DNA of 64,000 nt from the NCBI RefSeq assembly GCF_050958605.1, contig NZ_JBJHDO010000009.1:1-64000 (forward strand). Reading direction: 5' to 3'. Below the pieces are notes generated by a model. That model searched no databases. It saw only the letters and a list, made by a program, of their open reading frames with translations, and was not told the DNA's origin. Made by a program: the position numbers and the translations under genes. Position 1 is the first letter of the stretch, and every line of letters starts with the position of its first letter. The DNA comes from G016756615 sp050958605. Its GTDB lineage: Bacteria; Pseudomonadota; Alphaproteobacteria; Rhizobiales; Rhizobiaceae. Shown here piece by piece: positions 8,677-16,271 of the stretch.

Positions 8677-9513
8677 ATGTCTATTCCGATCAACCTCTGC
8701 AACGAAGTGATCCGCGAACTGGATTTCCGCGCCCAATGCGCTTTCACGCGCGCGGTCGGTTATGACGGGCTGGAGATCGCGCCCTTCACTCTGGGAGCCT
8801 CACCTCATGATTTGCCGAAATCCGTGATTCGCGAAACCCGAGCCACGGCGGAGGGCGAGGGCATGGCAATCGCGGGCTTGCATTGGCTGCTTGCAGCGCC
8901 GGATGGCCTTTCGATCACCAGCGCCGACGATGCGGTCTGGCGCCGCACGGTCGATGTCGGGCGCCGACTTGTAGTCCTCTGCGCCGAGCTCGGCGGGCGC
9001 TATCTCGTCCACGGCTCGCCGGGACAGCGCCGGCTCGAAGCTGGATGCGAGACCGAAGGACGCGACCGTGCCGTCGCCTACTTCGCGGCTGTGGCCGCCG
9101 AGGCGGAGAAGGCAGGAGTGGCCTATCTCATCGAGCCGCTGGCCAGGCAGGACACAGCCTTCATCAACTCCGTGGACGAAGCGCTCGATATCGTCCAAGG
9201 GGTCGGCTCGCCGGCGCTGGGAGCGATGATCGATTGTTACGCGACGGCTGCGGATGGCGGGGACATCGCGGCGCTCTTGAGGCAATGGCTGCCGCACAAT
9301 GCAGTGGGTCATGTCCACTTCAACGATTCCAATCGGCGCGGCCCCGGCGAGGGGAATCTCGCCTTTGCGCCCATCGTCCACGCGCTCCGGGAATTCGGCT
9401 ATCGCGGCGCGATCGGCATCGAGCCTTTCGTGTACGAACCCGACGGCATGGCTTGCGCTGCCCGTGCGATCGGTTATGTCCGGGGGCTCATGGAGGGGCA
9501 TGGAGCGCATTAG
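8677..9513 (+). CDS. Sugar phosphate isomerase/epimerase-like TIM barrel protein (AP endonuclease 2 family)
   Basis: 278 residues of the xylose-isomerase-like TIM barrel superfamily (IolE, IolI, hydroxypyruvate isomerase, tagatose epimerase). Metal-ligand strands can be seen: LIEPLARQDT, AMIDCYATAADGG, NAVGHVHFNDSN and IGIEPFVYEPD. The enzyme most likely isomerises a sugar or keto acid with a divalent metal. It opens the catabolic locus: six bases separate it from the TetR gene, so the two are probably co-transcribed. A second, divergent copy of the same fold lies just beyond tetR. The exact substrate is not readable. Confidence 0.85.
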   Translation: MSIPINLCNEVIRELDFRAQCAFTRAVGYDGLEIAPFTLGASPHDLPKSVIRETRATAEGEGMAIAGLHWLLAAPDGLSITSADDAVWRRTVDVGRRLVVLCAELGGRYLVHGSPGQRRLEAGCETEGRDRAVAYFAAVAAEAEKAGVAYLIEPLARQDTAFINSVDEALDIVQGVGSPALGAMIDCYATAADGGDIAALLRQWLPHNAVGHVHFNDSNRRGPGEGNLAFAPIVHALREFGYRGAIGIEPFVYEPDGMACAARAIGYVRGLMEGHGAH

Positions 9514-9519
9514 GATAAG

Positions 9520-10167
9520 ATGTCGACGACAAGAGAGCCGATCGCGGCCAAGCGACCACGCAACCCGGAAGCCACCAAGGCCTCCATCCTGGCGGCCGCG
9601 CGTGCCGAATTCGCCGAACGCGGACTCGATGGCGGGCGCGTCGACAGCATCGCCAGGCGGGCCGGCGCCAACAAGCAGCTCGTCTATTATTATTTCGGGA
9701 GCAAGGACGAGATATACAGGGCGGCGCTCGAAGCTTCCTATGCCGATATCCGCAGCCTCGAACGTGAGCTCGACCTGGCCGCCCTGCCGCCGCGCGAGGC
9801 GATGATAAGGCTGATCGACTTCTCGCTCGACTACCTTGCCCAGCACCGCGAATTCATCCGGATGCTCGCCGACGAGAATGCCCATGGCGCCCGCCATGTG
9901 CGGAACTCGGATGCTGCCCGTCAGACCAATTCGCCGCTGCTCGAGATGATCGCCGAGACGCTGAGGCGCGGCGAGAAGGAAGGCATCTTCCGGACGGGCG
10001 TCGACCCGCTCGAGCTCTATGTCTCGATCGCCGGCATGACCTTCTTCTACTTCGCCAATGGTCTCACCATGTCGGCCATTTTCGGCCGCGACCTCACGCA
10101 GCCCGAGGCGATCTCCTCCTATCGAGACCACATCGTCAGCTTCACCCTCGCCGGCCTGCGCCCATAA
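9520..10167 (+). CDS. TetR family repressor, RutR-like, of the 8.7-19 kb locus
   Basis: 215 residues. N-terminal TetR helix-turn-helix (ILAAARAEFAERG, then IARRAGANKQLVYYYFGSKDEIY) and a C-terminal ligand domain of the RutR-like type (HREFIRMLADENAHGARHV). Probably represses the surrounding catabolic genes and is released by an intermediate. Two near-identical palindromes, directly after this gene and at 11.15 kb, read TCAACC-N4-GGTTGA, close in form to the RutR box (TTGACCA-N2-TGGTCAA). They are the natural candidates for its binding sites. Start ATG with AGGATA just upstream. Confidence 0.87.
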   Translation: MSTTREPIAAKRPRNPEATKASILAAARAEFAERGLDGGRVDSIARRAGANKQLVYYYFGSKDEIYRAALEASYADIRSLERELDLAALPPREAMIRLIDFSLDYLAQHREFIRMLADENAHGARHVRNSDAARQTNSPLLEMIAETLRRGEKEGIFRTGVDPLELYVSIAGMTFFYFANGLTMSAIFGRDLTQPEAISSYRDHIVSFTLAGLRP

Positions 10168-10171
10168 GCTA

Positions 10172-10187
10172 TCAACCATACGGTTGA
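10172..10187. promoter_or_regulatory. Candidate TetR operator O1
   Basis: Palindrome TCAACC-ATAC-GGTTGA five bases after the tetR stop codon and 59 bases before the next gene. It shares both arms with the longer palindrome at 11143-11166, supporting one binding protein for both. Position suggests control of an internal promoter for the second isomerase gene. Confidence 0.65.
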
Positions 10188-10245
10188 AACTTTCCCGATT
10201 CTGCCGTTAATTCACCGCCCGAAAGATAGAGCGGGGGATGCAGGC

Positions 10246-11139
10246 ATGATTCCAAGCATCGTGACGGACGAACTATCCGGCGATCCGGAAACGGCGTTCG
10301 AACTCGGTCTCGAATGGGGTGTCGACCGCTTCGAATTGCGCGGCATCCATGACGGGCGCGTGCCCCGTCTCGATCGGCACGCCCGGCAGCGCCTGCTGCG
10401 CGCCGTGCGTGGCTTCGGTGTGACGATCACGGCTATCTCGCCGGGCCTCTTCAAATGTCCTTTTCCCGCCGGGGAGCCGGCGCGCTCCAATCTCGGCTGG
10501 ATGGACAAAGGCTTCTTCCAGAACTGGGAGGAGGCGCGATCGCTGGTCGAGGACCACAGGCGCAACCTGCTGCCTGCGTCGATCGATTTCGCCAGGGAGG
10601 TGGGCGCGAAATTCATCATCGCCTTCAGTTTCAGCCGCAACGGCGCGGCTAGCGGTGAGGCTCCCGCCGGTGTGATCGAGCTGCTGTCCGAGGCAGCGGC
10701 AGCGGCTGATGCTGCCGGGCTGGAACTGCTGGTCGAGACCGAAGAAGGCCATTGGGCGGATACTGGCGCGAGATCGGCTGCCTTGGTGGAGCGCGCCGCC
10801 AAGCCGAGCCTCGCCATCAATTGGGATCCGGCCAACGCTCTCATCGATGGCGACGTTCCCTATCCTCAGGGGTATGCGGCCCTCAAGCATCTCGTCCGCA
10901 ATGTCCATTTCAAGGATGCCCGGGTCTATCCCGACGGATCCTGGGAACTGCTCGCGCAGGGCGATGTGGATTGGGCCGGCCAGATCGCCGCGCTCGCGGC
11001 AGACGGCTACGAGGGTGCGATTGCCGTGGAGCCGCACCTGTCGCCTTCAGTCGCCTCGACGCGCAATGCGCTGGCTCGCCTGCGGTCGCTGATCGAAGAC
11101 GCGAAAGCACGTCCGTCGACGGTCGGGAAAAAATCTTGA
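10246..11139 (+). CDS. Sugar phosphate isomerase/epimerase-like TIM barrel protein, second copy
   Basis: 297 residues, again a xylose-isomerase-like TIM barrel: metal-ligand strands LLVETEEGHWADTG, LAINWDPANA, NVHFKDARVYPDG and AIAVEPHLSP. It is not a recent duplicate of 8677-9513; only the fold motifs are shared. It is flanked on both sides by the TCAACC-N4-GGTTGA palindromes. Such pairs of isomerase-like proteins occur in pathways that interconvert keto-sugars or inositol derivatives, but the substrate here is unknown. Confidence 0.85.
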   Translation: MIPSIVTDELSGDPETAFELGLEWGVDRFELRGIHDGRVPRLDRHARQRLLRAVRGFGVTITAISPGLFKCPFPAGEPARSNLGWMDKGFFQNWEEARSLVEDHRRNLLPASIDFAREVGAKFIIAFSFSRNGAASGEAPAGVIELLSEAAAAADAAGLELLVETEEGHWADTGARSAALVERAAKPSLAINWDPANALIDGDVPYPQGYAALKHLVRNVHFKDARVYPDGSWELLAQGDVDWAGQIAALAADGYEGAIAVEPHLSPSVASTRNALARLRSLIEDAKARPSTVGKKS

Positions 11140-11142
11140 ACA

Positions 11143-11166
11143 GGTTTCAACCAAATGGTTGAAACC
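11143..11166. promoter_or_regulatory. Candidate TetR operator O2
   Basis: Perfect 24-bp palindrome: arms GGTTTCAACC and GGTTGAAACC around AAAT, four bases after the preceding stop codon and 54 bp before the epimerase gene. The inner TCAACC-N4-GGTTGA equals operator O1. Likely controls the long downstream operon (epimerase to amidase). Confidence 0.75.
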
Positions 11167-11219
11167 TCGCGAGAGTCGCGATAGCGTCGGATCGACAAGG
11201 CAAGCAGGGGAGTGGGGCG

Positions 11220-12299
11220 ATGCAGCCAGCCGCGGTCAAGGCGCCGGTGGTGGACGAGGGAAGCAAAGGGCGGTCCGCCCTGCCCCAGCGTTTCGACAGC
11301 ATCGAGCAGCTCGATGATTTCCTGACGCGGCCGAGCGACGCTCTCGTTGAAGACCTCGAGAGGCTTGACGGCGACATCATGCTTCTGGGCGTCGGCGGCA
11401 AGATGGGCCCCACACTGGCGAAGCTTGCCCGCAATGCCGCGCCTTCCAAGCGTATCATCGGCGTCGCCCGGTTCAGCGAGGCAGGCCTGCGCGAGCGTCT
11501 CGAGGGCTGGGGCGTCGAGACGATCTCCGCCGACCTGCTCGACGAGGCGCAGGTGAGCTCGCTGCCCAAGGTGAAGAACGTCGTCTATATGGCCGGCCGC
11601 AAGTTCGGCTCGAGCGACAACCAGGCGCTGACTTGGGCCATGAACGTACACAGCCCGGCGATCGTCGCTTCCGCTTTTCGGGAGTCGCGCATCGTCGCTT
11701 TCTCCACGGGCAACATTTATCCGTTGGTCGACGTCATGCACCAGGGCGCGCTGGAAACCACGCCGCCCGGACCGCGCGGTGAATATGCTCAGTCCTGTCT
11801 CGGTCGGGAGCGGATGTTCGAATATTTCTCGGACAAGTACGGAACGCCCGGGCGTCTTTTCCGGCTGAACTACGCGATCGACCTGCGCTACGGCGTACTC
11901 CACGACCTGGCGAGCCGCGTCAAGGCCGGCACGCCGATCGATCTTTCGCTGATGGGTAACGTCAACGTCATATGGCAGGGCGACGCCAATGCCCAGGCGC
12001 TACGCTGCCTGCTCCATTGCACGACGCCGACCTCGCCCATCAACATCAGCGGGCCGGAGACGCTCTCGGTCCGCTGGCTGGCCGAGGAGCTCGGCGCCCG
12101 CATGGACGTCAAGCCCAATCTCGTCGGTGCGGAATCGCAGACCGCCTGGCTCACCAACACCGCGGAAGCGGCCAAGCTCTTCGGCTATCCCGAGGTGCCG
12201 CTCGGTGCCATGCTCGACTGGGTCGCGGATTGGGTGGCGCGCGATCAGCTCAGCTTCAACAAGCCGACGAAATACGAAGTCCGCGATGGCGGCTTCTGA
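11220..12299 (+). CDS. NAD-dependent epimerase/dehydratase family protein
   Basis: 359 residues of the extended short-chain dehydrogenase fold. The nucleotide-binding strand reads IMLLGVGGKMGPTLAKLARN (GxGGxxG-like). STGNIYP carries the catalytic Ser/Thr position, but the usual YxxxK is not evident: the corresponding region reads EYAQSCLGRERMFEYF, where Lys appears to be replaced by Arg. That would be unusual for a classical epimerase and may mark an altered reaction. Ribosome site GGGGAG upstream of ATG. First gene of the operon behind operator O2; the next gene begins 10 bp downstream. Confidence 0.8.
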   Translation: MQPAAVKAPVVDEGSKGRSALPQRFDSIEQLDDFLTRPSDALVEDLERLDGDIMLLGVGGKMGPTLAKLARNAAPSKRIIGVARFSEAGLRERLEGWGVETISADLLDEAQVSSLPKVKNVVYMAGRKFGSSDNQALTWAMNVHSPAIVASAFRESRIVAFSTGNIYPLVDVMHQGALETTPPGPRGEYAQSCLGRERMFEYFSDKYGTPGRLFRLNYAIDLRYGVLHDLASRVKAGTPIDLSLMGNVNVIWQGDANAQALRCLLHCTTPTSPINISGPETLSVRWLAEELGARMDVKPNLVGAESQTAWLTNTAEAAKLFGYPEVPLGAMLDWVADWVARDQLSFNKPTKYEVRDGGF

Positions 12300-12309
12300 G
12301 ATTGGAACG

Positions 12310-13362
12310 ATGACCGCCGACTCCCGATCCCCAGCGCTCGCCCTTCTCAAGCAAGGCACCGTGATCCCGGCTCATCCGCTGGCGCTCGATGCCTCGCGCC
12401 GGCTCGACCGCCGCCGCCAGAGGGCGCTGGCACGTTACTACATCGATGCCGGCGCGGGCGGTCTTGCCGTCGGCGTCCACACCACCCAGTTCGCCATCCG
12501 TGAAGCCGGCCTCTATGAGGAGGTCCTGTCGCTGGCCACCGAGACGGCGGCGAGCTGGACGGATCGCCGGCTTGCCATGGTCGCGGGGCTCGCCGGGCCG
12601 ACGAAGCAGGCGGTCGCGGAGGCGAAGACGGCCGTGCGGCTCGGTTACGATGCCGGCCTGCTCAGCCTCGCAGCGCTGAAGGGCAGCGATCACGACGCGC
12701 TGATAGAGCATTGCGAGGCGGTGGCGCGCGAGATCCCGCTTGTCGGCTTCTATCTGCAGCCGGCCGTCGGCGGGCTTGACCTCGACGCGCGCTTCTGGGC
12801 GCGTTTTGCAGCGATCGACAATGTCGTCGCCATAAAGGTCGCGCCGTTCAATCGTTATCGCACCATCGAAGTCATCCGCGGGGTGGTCGAGGCCGGCGCG
12901 GATCGCCGCGTCTCGCTCTACACCGGCAATGACGACCACATCGTTCTCGACCTCGTGACGCCTTTCACCGTCATGCGCGAGGGCAAACCGGTGACCGTCC
13001 GCTTCGTCGGCGGGCTGCTCGGCCACTGGTCCGTATGGACCAAGGGGGCGGTGGAGATTTTCGAGCGCTGCCGCCGGGCGGCCGCATCCGAGGCGGTTTC
13101 CGCAGAGCTGCTGGCGCTGGACAGCCGGGTCACCGATTGCAACAGCGCCTTCTTCGACGTCGCCAACAATTTCCATGGCTGCATCGCCGGCTGCCACGAA
13201 GTGCTGCGCCGGCAAGGCCTGCTCGAAGGGATCTGGTGCCTCGATCCGAACGAGGGACTGAGCCCAGGCCAGAAGGAAGAGATCGACCGTGTGTTGGAGC
13301 TGCATGCCGATCTCGCCGACGACGCTTTCGTGGCGGCCAATCTGGAGCGCTGGCTGGGATAG
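12310..13362 (+). CDS. Dihydrodipicolinate synthase family protein (DapA-like aldolase/lyase)
   Basis: 350 residues, longer than DapA (about 290), of the class I aldolase-like family that forms a Schiff base with a keto acid. The lysine of VAIKVAPFNRY is the likely Schiff-base residue; GAGGLAVGVHTTQFAI matches the N-terminal substrate loop (GGLAVGVH in place of GTTGE). Other members cleave or dehydrate sugar acids, so a lyase step on a keto-acid intermediate fits this locus. It lies 10 bp after the epimerase and 7 bp before the permease gene, in one transcription unit. An in-frame opening upstream is the shadow of the epimerase; MTADSR is the start. Confidence 0.86.
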   Translation: MTADSRSPALALLKQGTVIPAHPLALDASRRLDRRRQRALARYYIDAGAGGLAVGVHTTQFAIREAGLYEEVLSLATETAASWTDRRLAMVAGLAGPTKQAVAEAKTAVRLGYDAGLLSLAALKGSDHDALIEHCEAVAREIPLVGFYLQPAVGGLDLDARFWARFAAIDNVVAIKVAPFNRYRTIEVIRGVVEAGADRRVSLYTGNDDHIVLDLVTPFTVMREGKPVTVRFVGGLLGHWSVWTKGAVEIFERCRRAAASEAVSAELLALDSRVTDCNSAFFDVANNFHGCIAGCHEVLRRQGLLEGIWCLDPNEGLSPGQKEEIDRVLELHADLADDAFVAANLERWLG

Positions 13363-13369
13363 GGCAGTC

Positions 13370-14140
13370 ATGAACAAGCTTTCCGGCAAGATCCTCGAAC
13401 TTATTCCGGCCACGCTCATGTTCGTGGCCGTTATCGTGCTCTGGCAGCTCGCCGTTTCGGTCTTCGGCGTGCGCGAATATCTGCTGCCGAGCCCCGGCTC
13501 GGTTGTCGCCTCGATGTTCGGCGGCGGCATCGATTGGGTCGGCCACATCTGGGTCACGGCCGTGGCGATCTTCGGCGCCTTCCTGCTTGCGACGGTGGCC
13601 GGCGTGCTGCTCGGCACGATGATCGCATGGTCGAACACCATGGCCCGAGCGCTGATGCCGTTCCTGGTCTTCGTGAACACGCTGCCGAAAGTGGCGGTGG
13701 CACCGCTTTTCCTGCTCTGGCTAGGCTACGGCATCCTGCCCAATATGCTGATCGGCGCCTTGATCGGCTTCTTCCCGGTCGTCATCAACACCGCAGTGGG
13801 ATTGAGCCAGATCGACAACGACATGCTGGATCTCGGCCGCGTCTTCAGCGCGCCGAAATGGAAGATCTTTGCCAAGATCCGCATCCCCAACGCCTATCCC
13901 TACATTCTGAGCGCCTTGAAGGTGACCGCCACCTCGGCGGTGGTCGGCGCGATCGTTGGCGAGTTCGTCGCCTCGCAGCGCGGCCTCGGCTACGTGATCA
14001 TCACCAGCCAGAGCAGCATGAACACGCCGCTCGCCTTTGCCGCGCTCGTCTGGATCTCGGTGCTCGGATTGCTCCTTTTCGGCGCTGTCGCCCTCATGTC
14101 GCGCGTGCTGGCACCGTGGGCCGAAGGTCAGGAAAGATAA
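13370..14140 (+). CDS. ABC transporter permease (SsuC/TauC/ThiX type)
   Basis: 256-residue inner-membrane permease with about six hydrophobic segments and the conserved cytoplasmic EAA-like loop (DLGRVFSAPKWKIFAKIRIPNA). Belongs to the family serving taurine, sulfonate, nitrate and hydroxymethylpyrimidine importers. Together with the binding protein at 14167 and the ATPase at 15447 it forms one importer. Only 7 bp separate it from the DapA-like gene, tying uptake to the pathway. Confidence 0.92.
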   Translation: MNKLSGKILELIPATLMFVAVIVLWQLAVSVFGVREYLLPSPGSVVASMFGGGIDWVGHIWVTAVAIFGAFLLATVAGVLLGTMIAWSNTMARALMPFLVFVNTLPKVAVAPLFLLWLGYGILPNMLIGALIGFFPVVINTAVGLSQIDNDMLDLGRVFSAPKWKIFAKIRIPNAYPYILSALKVTATSAVVGAIVGEFVASQRGLGYVIITSQSSMNTPLAFAALVWISVLGLLLFGAVALMSRVLAPWAEGQER

Positions 14141-14166
14141 TAAACGACGACAATGGGAGATTTGGA

Positions 14167-15168
14167 ATGATCAGGAAGCTTATCTCGACGGCGGCATTGC
14201 TCGCAGCTCTCGCGCTGCCCGGCGCGGCGAACGCGCAAGAGAAATTCACCTTCGCTCTCAACTGGTTTCCGGTGGGCGATCATGCCGCCTACTGGGTCGC
14301 GCTGGAGAAAGGCTACTTTGCCGAGAAGGGCCTGGACGTAACCCTGGAGAACTCGAAAGGGTCGGGCGATTCCATCGCCAAAGTCGACAGCGGTCGTGCC
14401 GATGCGGGCCTGGCCGACGCCGCCGTCATTATCGGCTCACGCGCTCGTGGCACCACGGTCAAGATAGTCGGCATGATCTTCGACAAGACGCCGATGAACG
14501 TCTTCTCCCCCAAGGACGCGCCGATCACCGAGCCCAAGCAGCTCAAGGGCAAGACCATCGCAGCCCCGCCCGGAGACAGCCAGCGCCAGATGTGGCCGGC
14601 TTTCGCCAAGGCCAACGGCATCGATGAAAGCAAGGTCACCTGGATCAATATCGAGCCGACCGCCAAGGTCGCAGCCCTCGCCGAAAAGCGTGCCGATGCC
14701 GTCTCCGACTACACGACCGGTCAACCGCTCTTCGAAAAGCCCATGGGCAAGGGCAATGTTGTGGCTCTGCCCTGGTCGCAGCACGGCTTCGACATGTATT
14801 CCATGTCGATCATGGCGAGCGAGAAGACCATGACGGAGCGCCCGGAAGTGCTGAAAGCCTTCCTCGAAGCTGCCTACAAAGGCTGGCAGGATGTGATGAA
14901 GGATCCGCAGGCTGCGCTCGCCATCTTCAAGAAGCGCGTGCCGGAGATCGACGAGACGCTTATCGGCGAGAACATGCTGCTCGGCCTCGACCTGATGGCG
15001 ACCCAGCGCTACAAGGATCACGGCATCGGCTGGATGGAAGAAGCTAAGATGTGCGACTCGGTCGAACTTGTGAACACCTATATGGAGCTTCCCTCCAAGG
15101 TGGCTTGCGCGGATGTCTTCACCAACGAGTTCCTGACCAAGGTCGACATGCCGCTCGACGTGAAGTGA
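14167..15168 (+). CDS. ABC transporter substrate-binding protein, NMT1/THI5-like
   Basis: 333 residues with signal peptide (KLISTAALLAALALPGAANA, cleavage before QEK). The mature start FTFALNWFPVGDHAAYWVALEKGYF is the signature of NMT1/THI5-like periplasmic receptors, which bind pyrimidine-like, riboflavin-like or other small N-containing ligands. It supplies the ligand to the permease encoded 26 bp upstream. In this family the ligand is often a heterocycle or amide, which agrees with the amidase at the end of the operon; that link is inference. Confidence 0.9.
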   Translation: MIRKLISTAALLAALALPGAANAQEKFTFALNWFPVGDHAAYWVALEKGYFAEKGLDVTLENSKGSGDSIAKVDSGRADAGLADAAVIIGSRARGTTVKIVGMIFDKTPMNVFSPKDAPITEPKQLKGKTIAAPPGDSQRQMWPAFAKANGIDESKVTWINIEPTAKVAALAEKRADAVSDYTTGQPLFEKPMGKGNVVALPWSQHGFDMYSMSIMASEKTMTERPEVLKAFLEAAYKGWQDVMKDPQAALAIFKKRVPEIDETLIGENMLLGLDLMATQRYKDHGIGWMEEAKMCDSVELVNTYMELPSKVACADVFTNEFLTKVDMPLDVK

Positions 15169-15197
15169 GCGACTGGAGCAATTTCGGGAAGGAGGAC

Positions 15198-15385
15198 CCG
15201 GTTTTCCGTCCGGAATTGCGCAAGAAGGAGCAGTTCCAGGAAAAGTGGGAACCGGTTTTCCGTCCGGAACTGCGCAAGAAGGAGCAGTTCCAGGAAAAGT
15301 GGGAACCGGTTTTCCGTCCGGAACTGCGCAAGAAGGAGCAGTTCCAGGAAAAGTGGGAACCGGTTTTCCGTCCGGAACTGCGCAA
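15198..15385. repeat. Tandem array, 54-bp unit, four copies
   Basis: The segment starting CCGGTTTTCCGTCCGGAA recurs at 15198, 15252, 15306 and 15360, exactly 54 bp apart. Copies 2 to 4 are essentially identical; copy 1 differs by at least one base (AATTGCG for AACTGCG) and copy 4 is shortened. The CCGGTTTTCCGTCCGGAA core is typical of intergenic palindromic repeats of Hyphomicrobiales, here amplified in tandem. Because 54 is a multiple of 3, frames stay open on both strands through the array, but there is no sign of translation. It sits inside an operon, between binding protein and ATPase genes. Confidence 0.9.
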
Positions 15386-15395
15386 GAAAAGAGAA

Positions 15396-15434
15396 AGAGC
15401 ATTTCCGTGAGTCGAAGAAGAGCGGAAATGCTCT
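15396..15434. repeat. 12-bp inverted repeat closing the rhizobial intergenic element
   Basis: Perfect arms AGAGCATTTCCG and CGGAAATGCTCT with a 15-nt loop, just before the ATPase gene. The same AGAGCATTTC-type end is seen in the element at 45.5 kb. In RNA it would form a stable hairpin and could lower ATPase expression or protect the upstream message. Confidence 0.8.
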
Positions 15435-15446
15435 AGAAGCGGGCTG

Positions 15447-16271
15447 ATGAGCGTGGCCAAGACATCGATAGACCTCGATCGCGTCGGCATGATCTACGAC
15501 ACGGGCAGCGGCCCGGTCGAAGCGCTGCGCGATATCTCCCTGTCGGTCAGGCAGGGAGAGTTCATCTCGCTTGTCGGCCCGAGCGGCTGCGGAAAGTCGA
15601 CGCTGCTGCGTATGATCGCCGGCTTGCGCCCGGTGAGCAGCGGCACCGTGCTGGTCGATGGCGTGCCGGTCACCAAGCCGATCCCGCAGGTCGGCATGGT
15701 ATTCCAGGCGGCCGTGCTGCTGCGCTGGCGCACGATCCTCGACAATGTGATGCTGCCGGCCGAGCTGGCCGGCCTCAACCCCAGGCACTATCGCGAACGA
15801 GCGTTGGAACTGCTGCGGCTGACCGGCCTTTTCGAATTCGCCGACAAGCTGCCCAGCGAACTCTCGGGCGGCATGCAGCAGCGCGCCTCGCTGTGCAGGG
15901 CGCTGCTCCTCGACCCGCCCTTGTTGCTGATGGACGAACCCTTCGGCGCGCTCGACGCCATGACGCGCGACGAGATGAATCTCGAACTGCTGCGCATATG
16001 GGGTGAGGCCGGCGGGGTCGGCGGCGAGAAGAAGACCATCCTCTTCGTCACCCATTCCATCCCCGAAGCGGTCTTCCTCGCCGACCGCGTGGTGATCATG
16101 TCGCCTCGCCCCGGCCGGGTCGCGCGTATCCTCGACATCGACCTGCCGCGCCCGCGCAGTGTCGAGACGAGAGCGACGGCCGAATTCGGCCAATACTCGC
16201 TGGAGATCTACGACGTGCTCACCGGGCGGAATTCCATCGGTGCCGACGCGTCCAGGATGGTGCCGGCTTGA
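15447..16271 (+). CDS. ABC transporter ATP-binding protein
   Basis: 274-residue ATPase of the SsuB/TauB/NrtD group. Walker A GPSGCGKST, Q-loop in VGMVFQAAVLLRWRTI, signature LSGGMQQR, Walker B LLLMDEPFGALD and switch histidine in ILFVTHSIPEA are all present. Powers the importer whose permease and receptor are encoded upstream. The last four bases overlap the start of the enolase-superfamily gene (TTGA), so translation is probably coupled. The 278-bp gap from the receptor gene is filled by the repeat array. Confidence 0.95.
   Translation: MSVAKTSIDLDRVGMIYDTGSGPVEALRDISLSVRQGEFISLVGPSGCGKSTLLRMIAGLRPVSSGTVLVDGVPVTKPIPQVGMVFQAAVLLRWRTILDNVMLPAELAGLNPRHYRERALELLRLTGLFEFADKLPSELSGGMQQRASLCRALLLDPPLLLMDEPFGALDAMTRDEMNLELLRIWGEAGGVGGEKKTILFVTHSIPEAVFLADRVVIMSPRPGRVARILDIDLPRPRSVETRATAEFGQYSLEIYDVLTGRNSIGADASRMVPA

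Noticed and set aside
8800..10179. 459-codon minus-strand frame over the isomerase and tetR genes
   Set aside because: Covers two well-supported plus-strand genes; no recognisable protein features. Same judgement for the long antisense frames at 12256-13680, 16208-17539 and 17734-19023.
15198..15385. CRISPR-like array
   Set aside because: The units are contiguous identical copies without unique spacers; no cas genes nearby.
15051..15410. Repeat protein with 18-residue units PVFRPELRKKEQFQEKWE
   Set aside because: Open only because the DNA unit is 54 bp; several frames on both strands are open through the array, and the frame begins inside the receptor gene.
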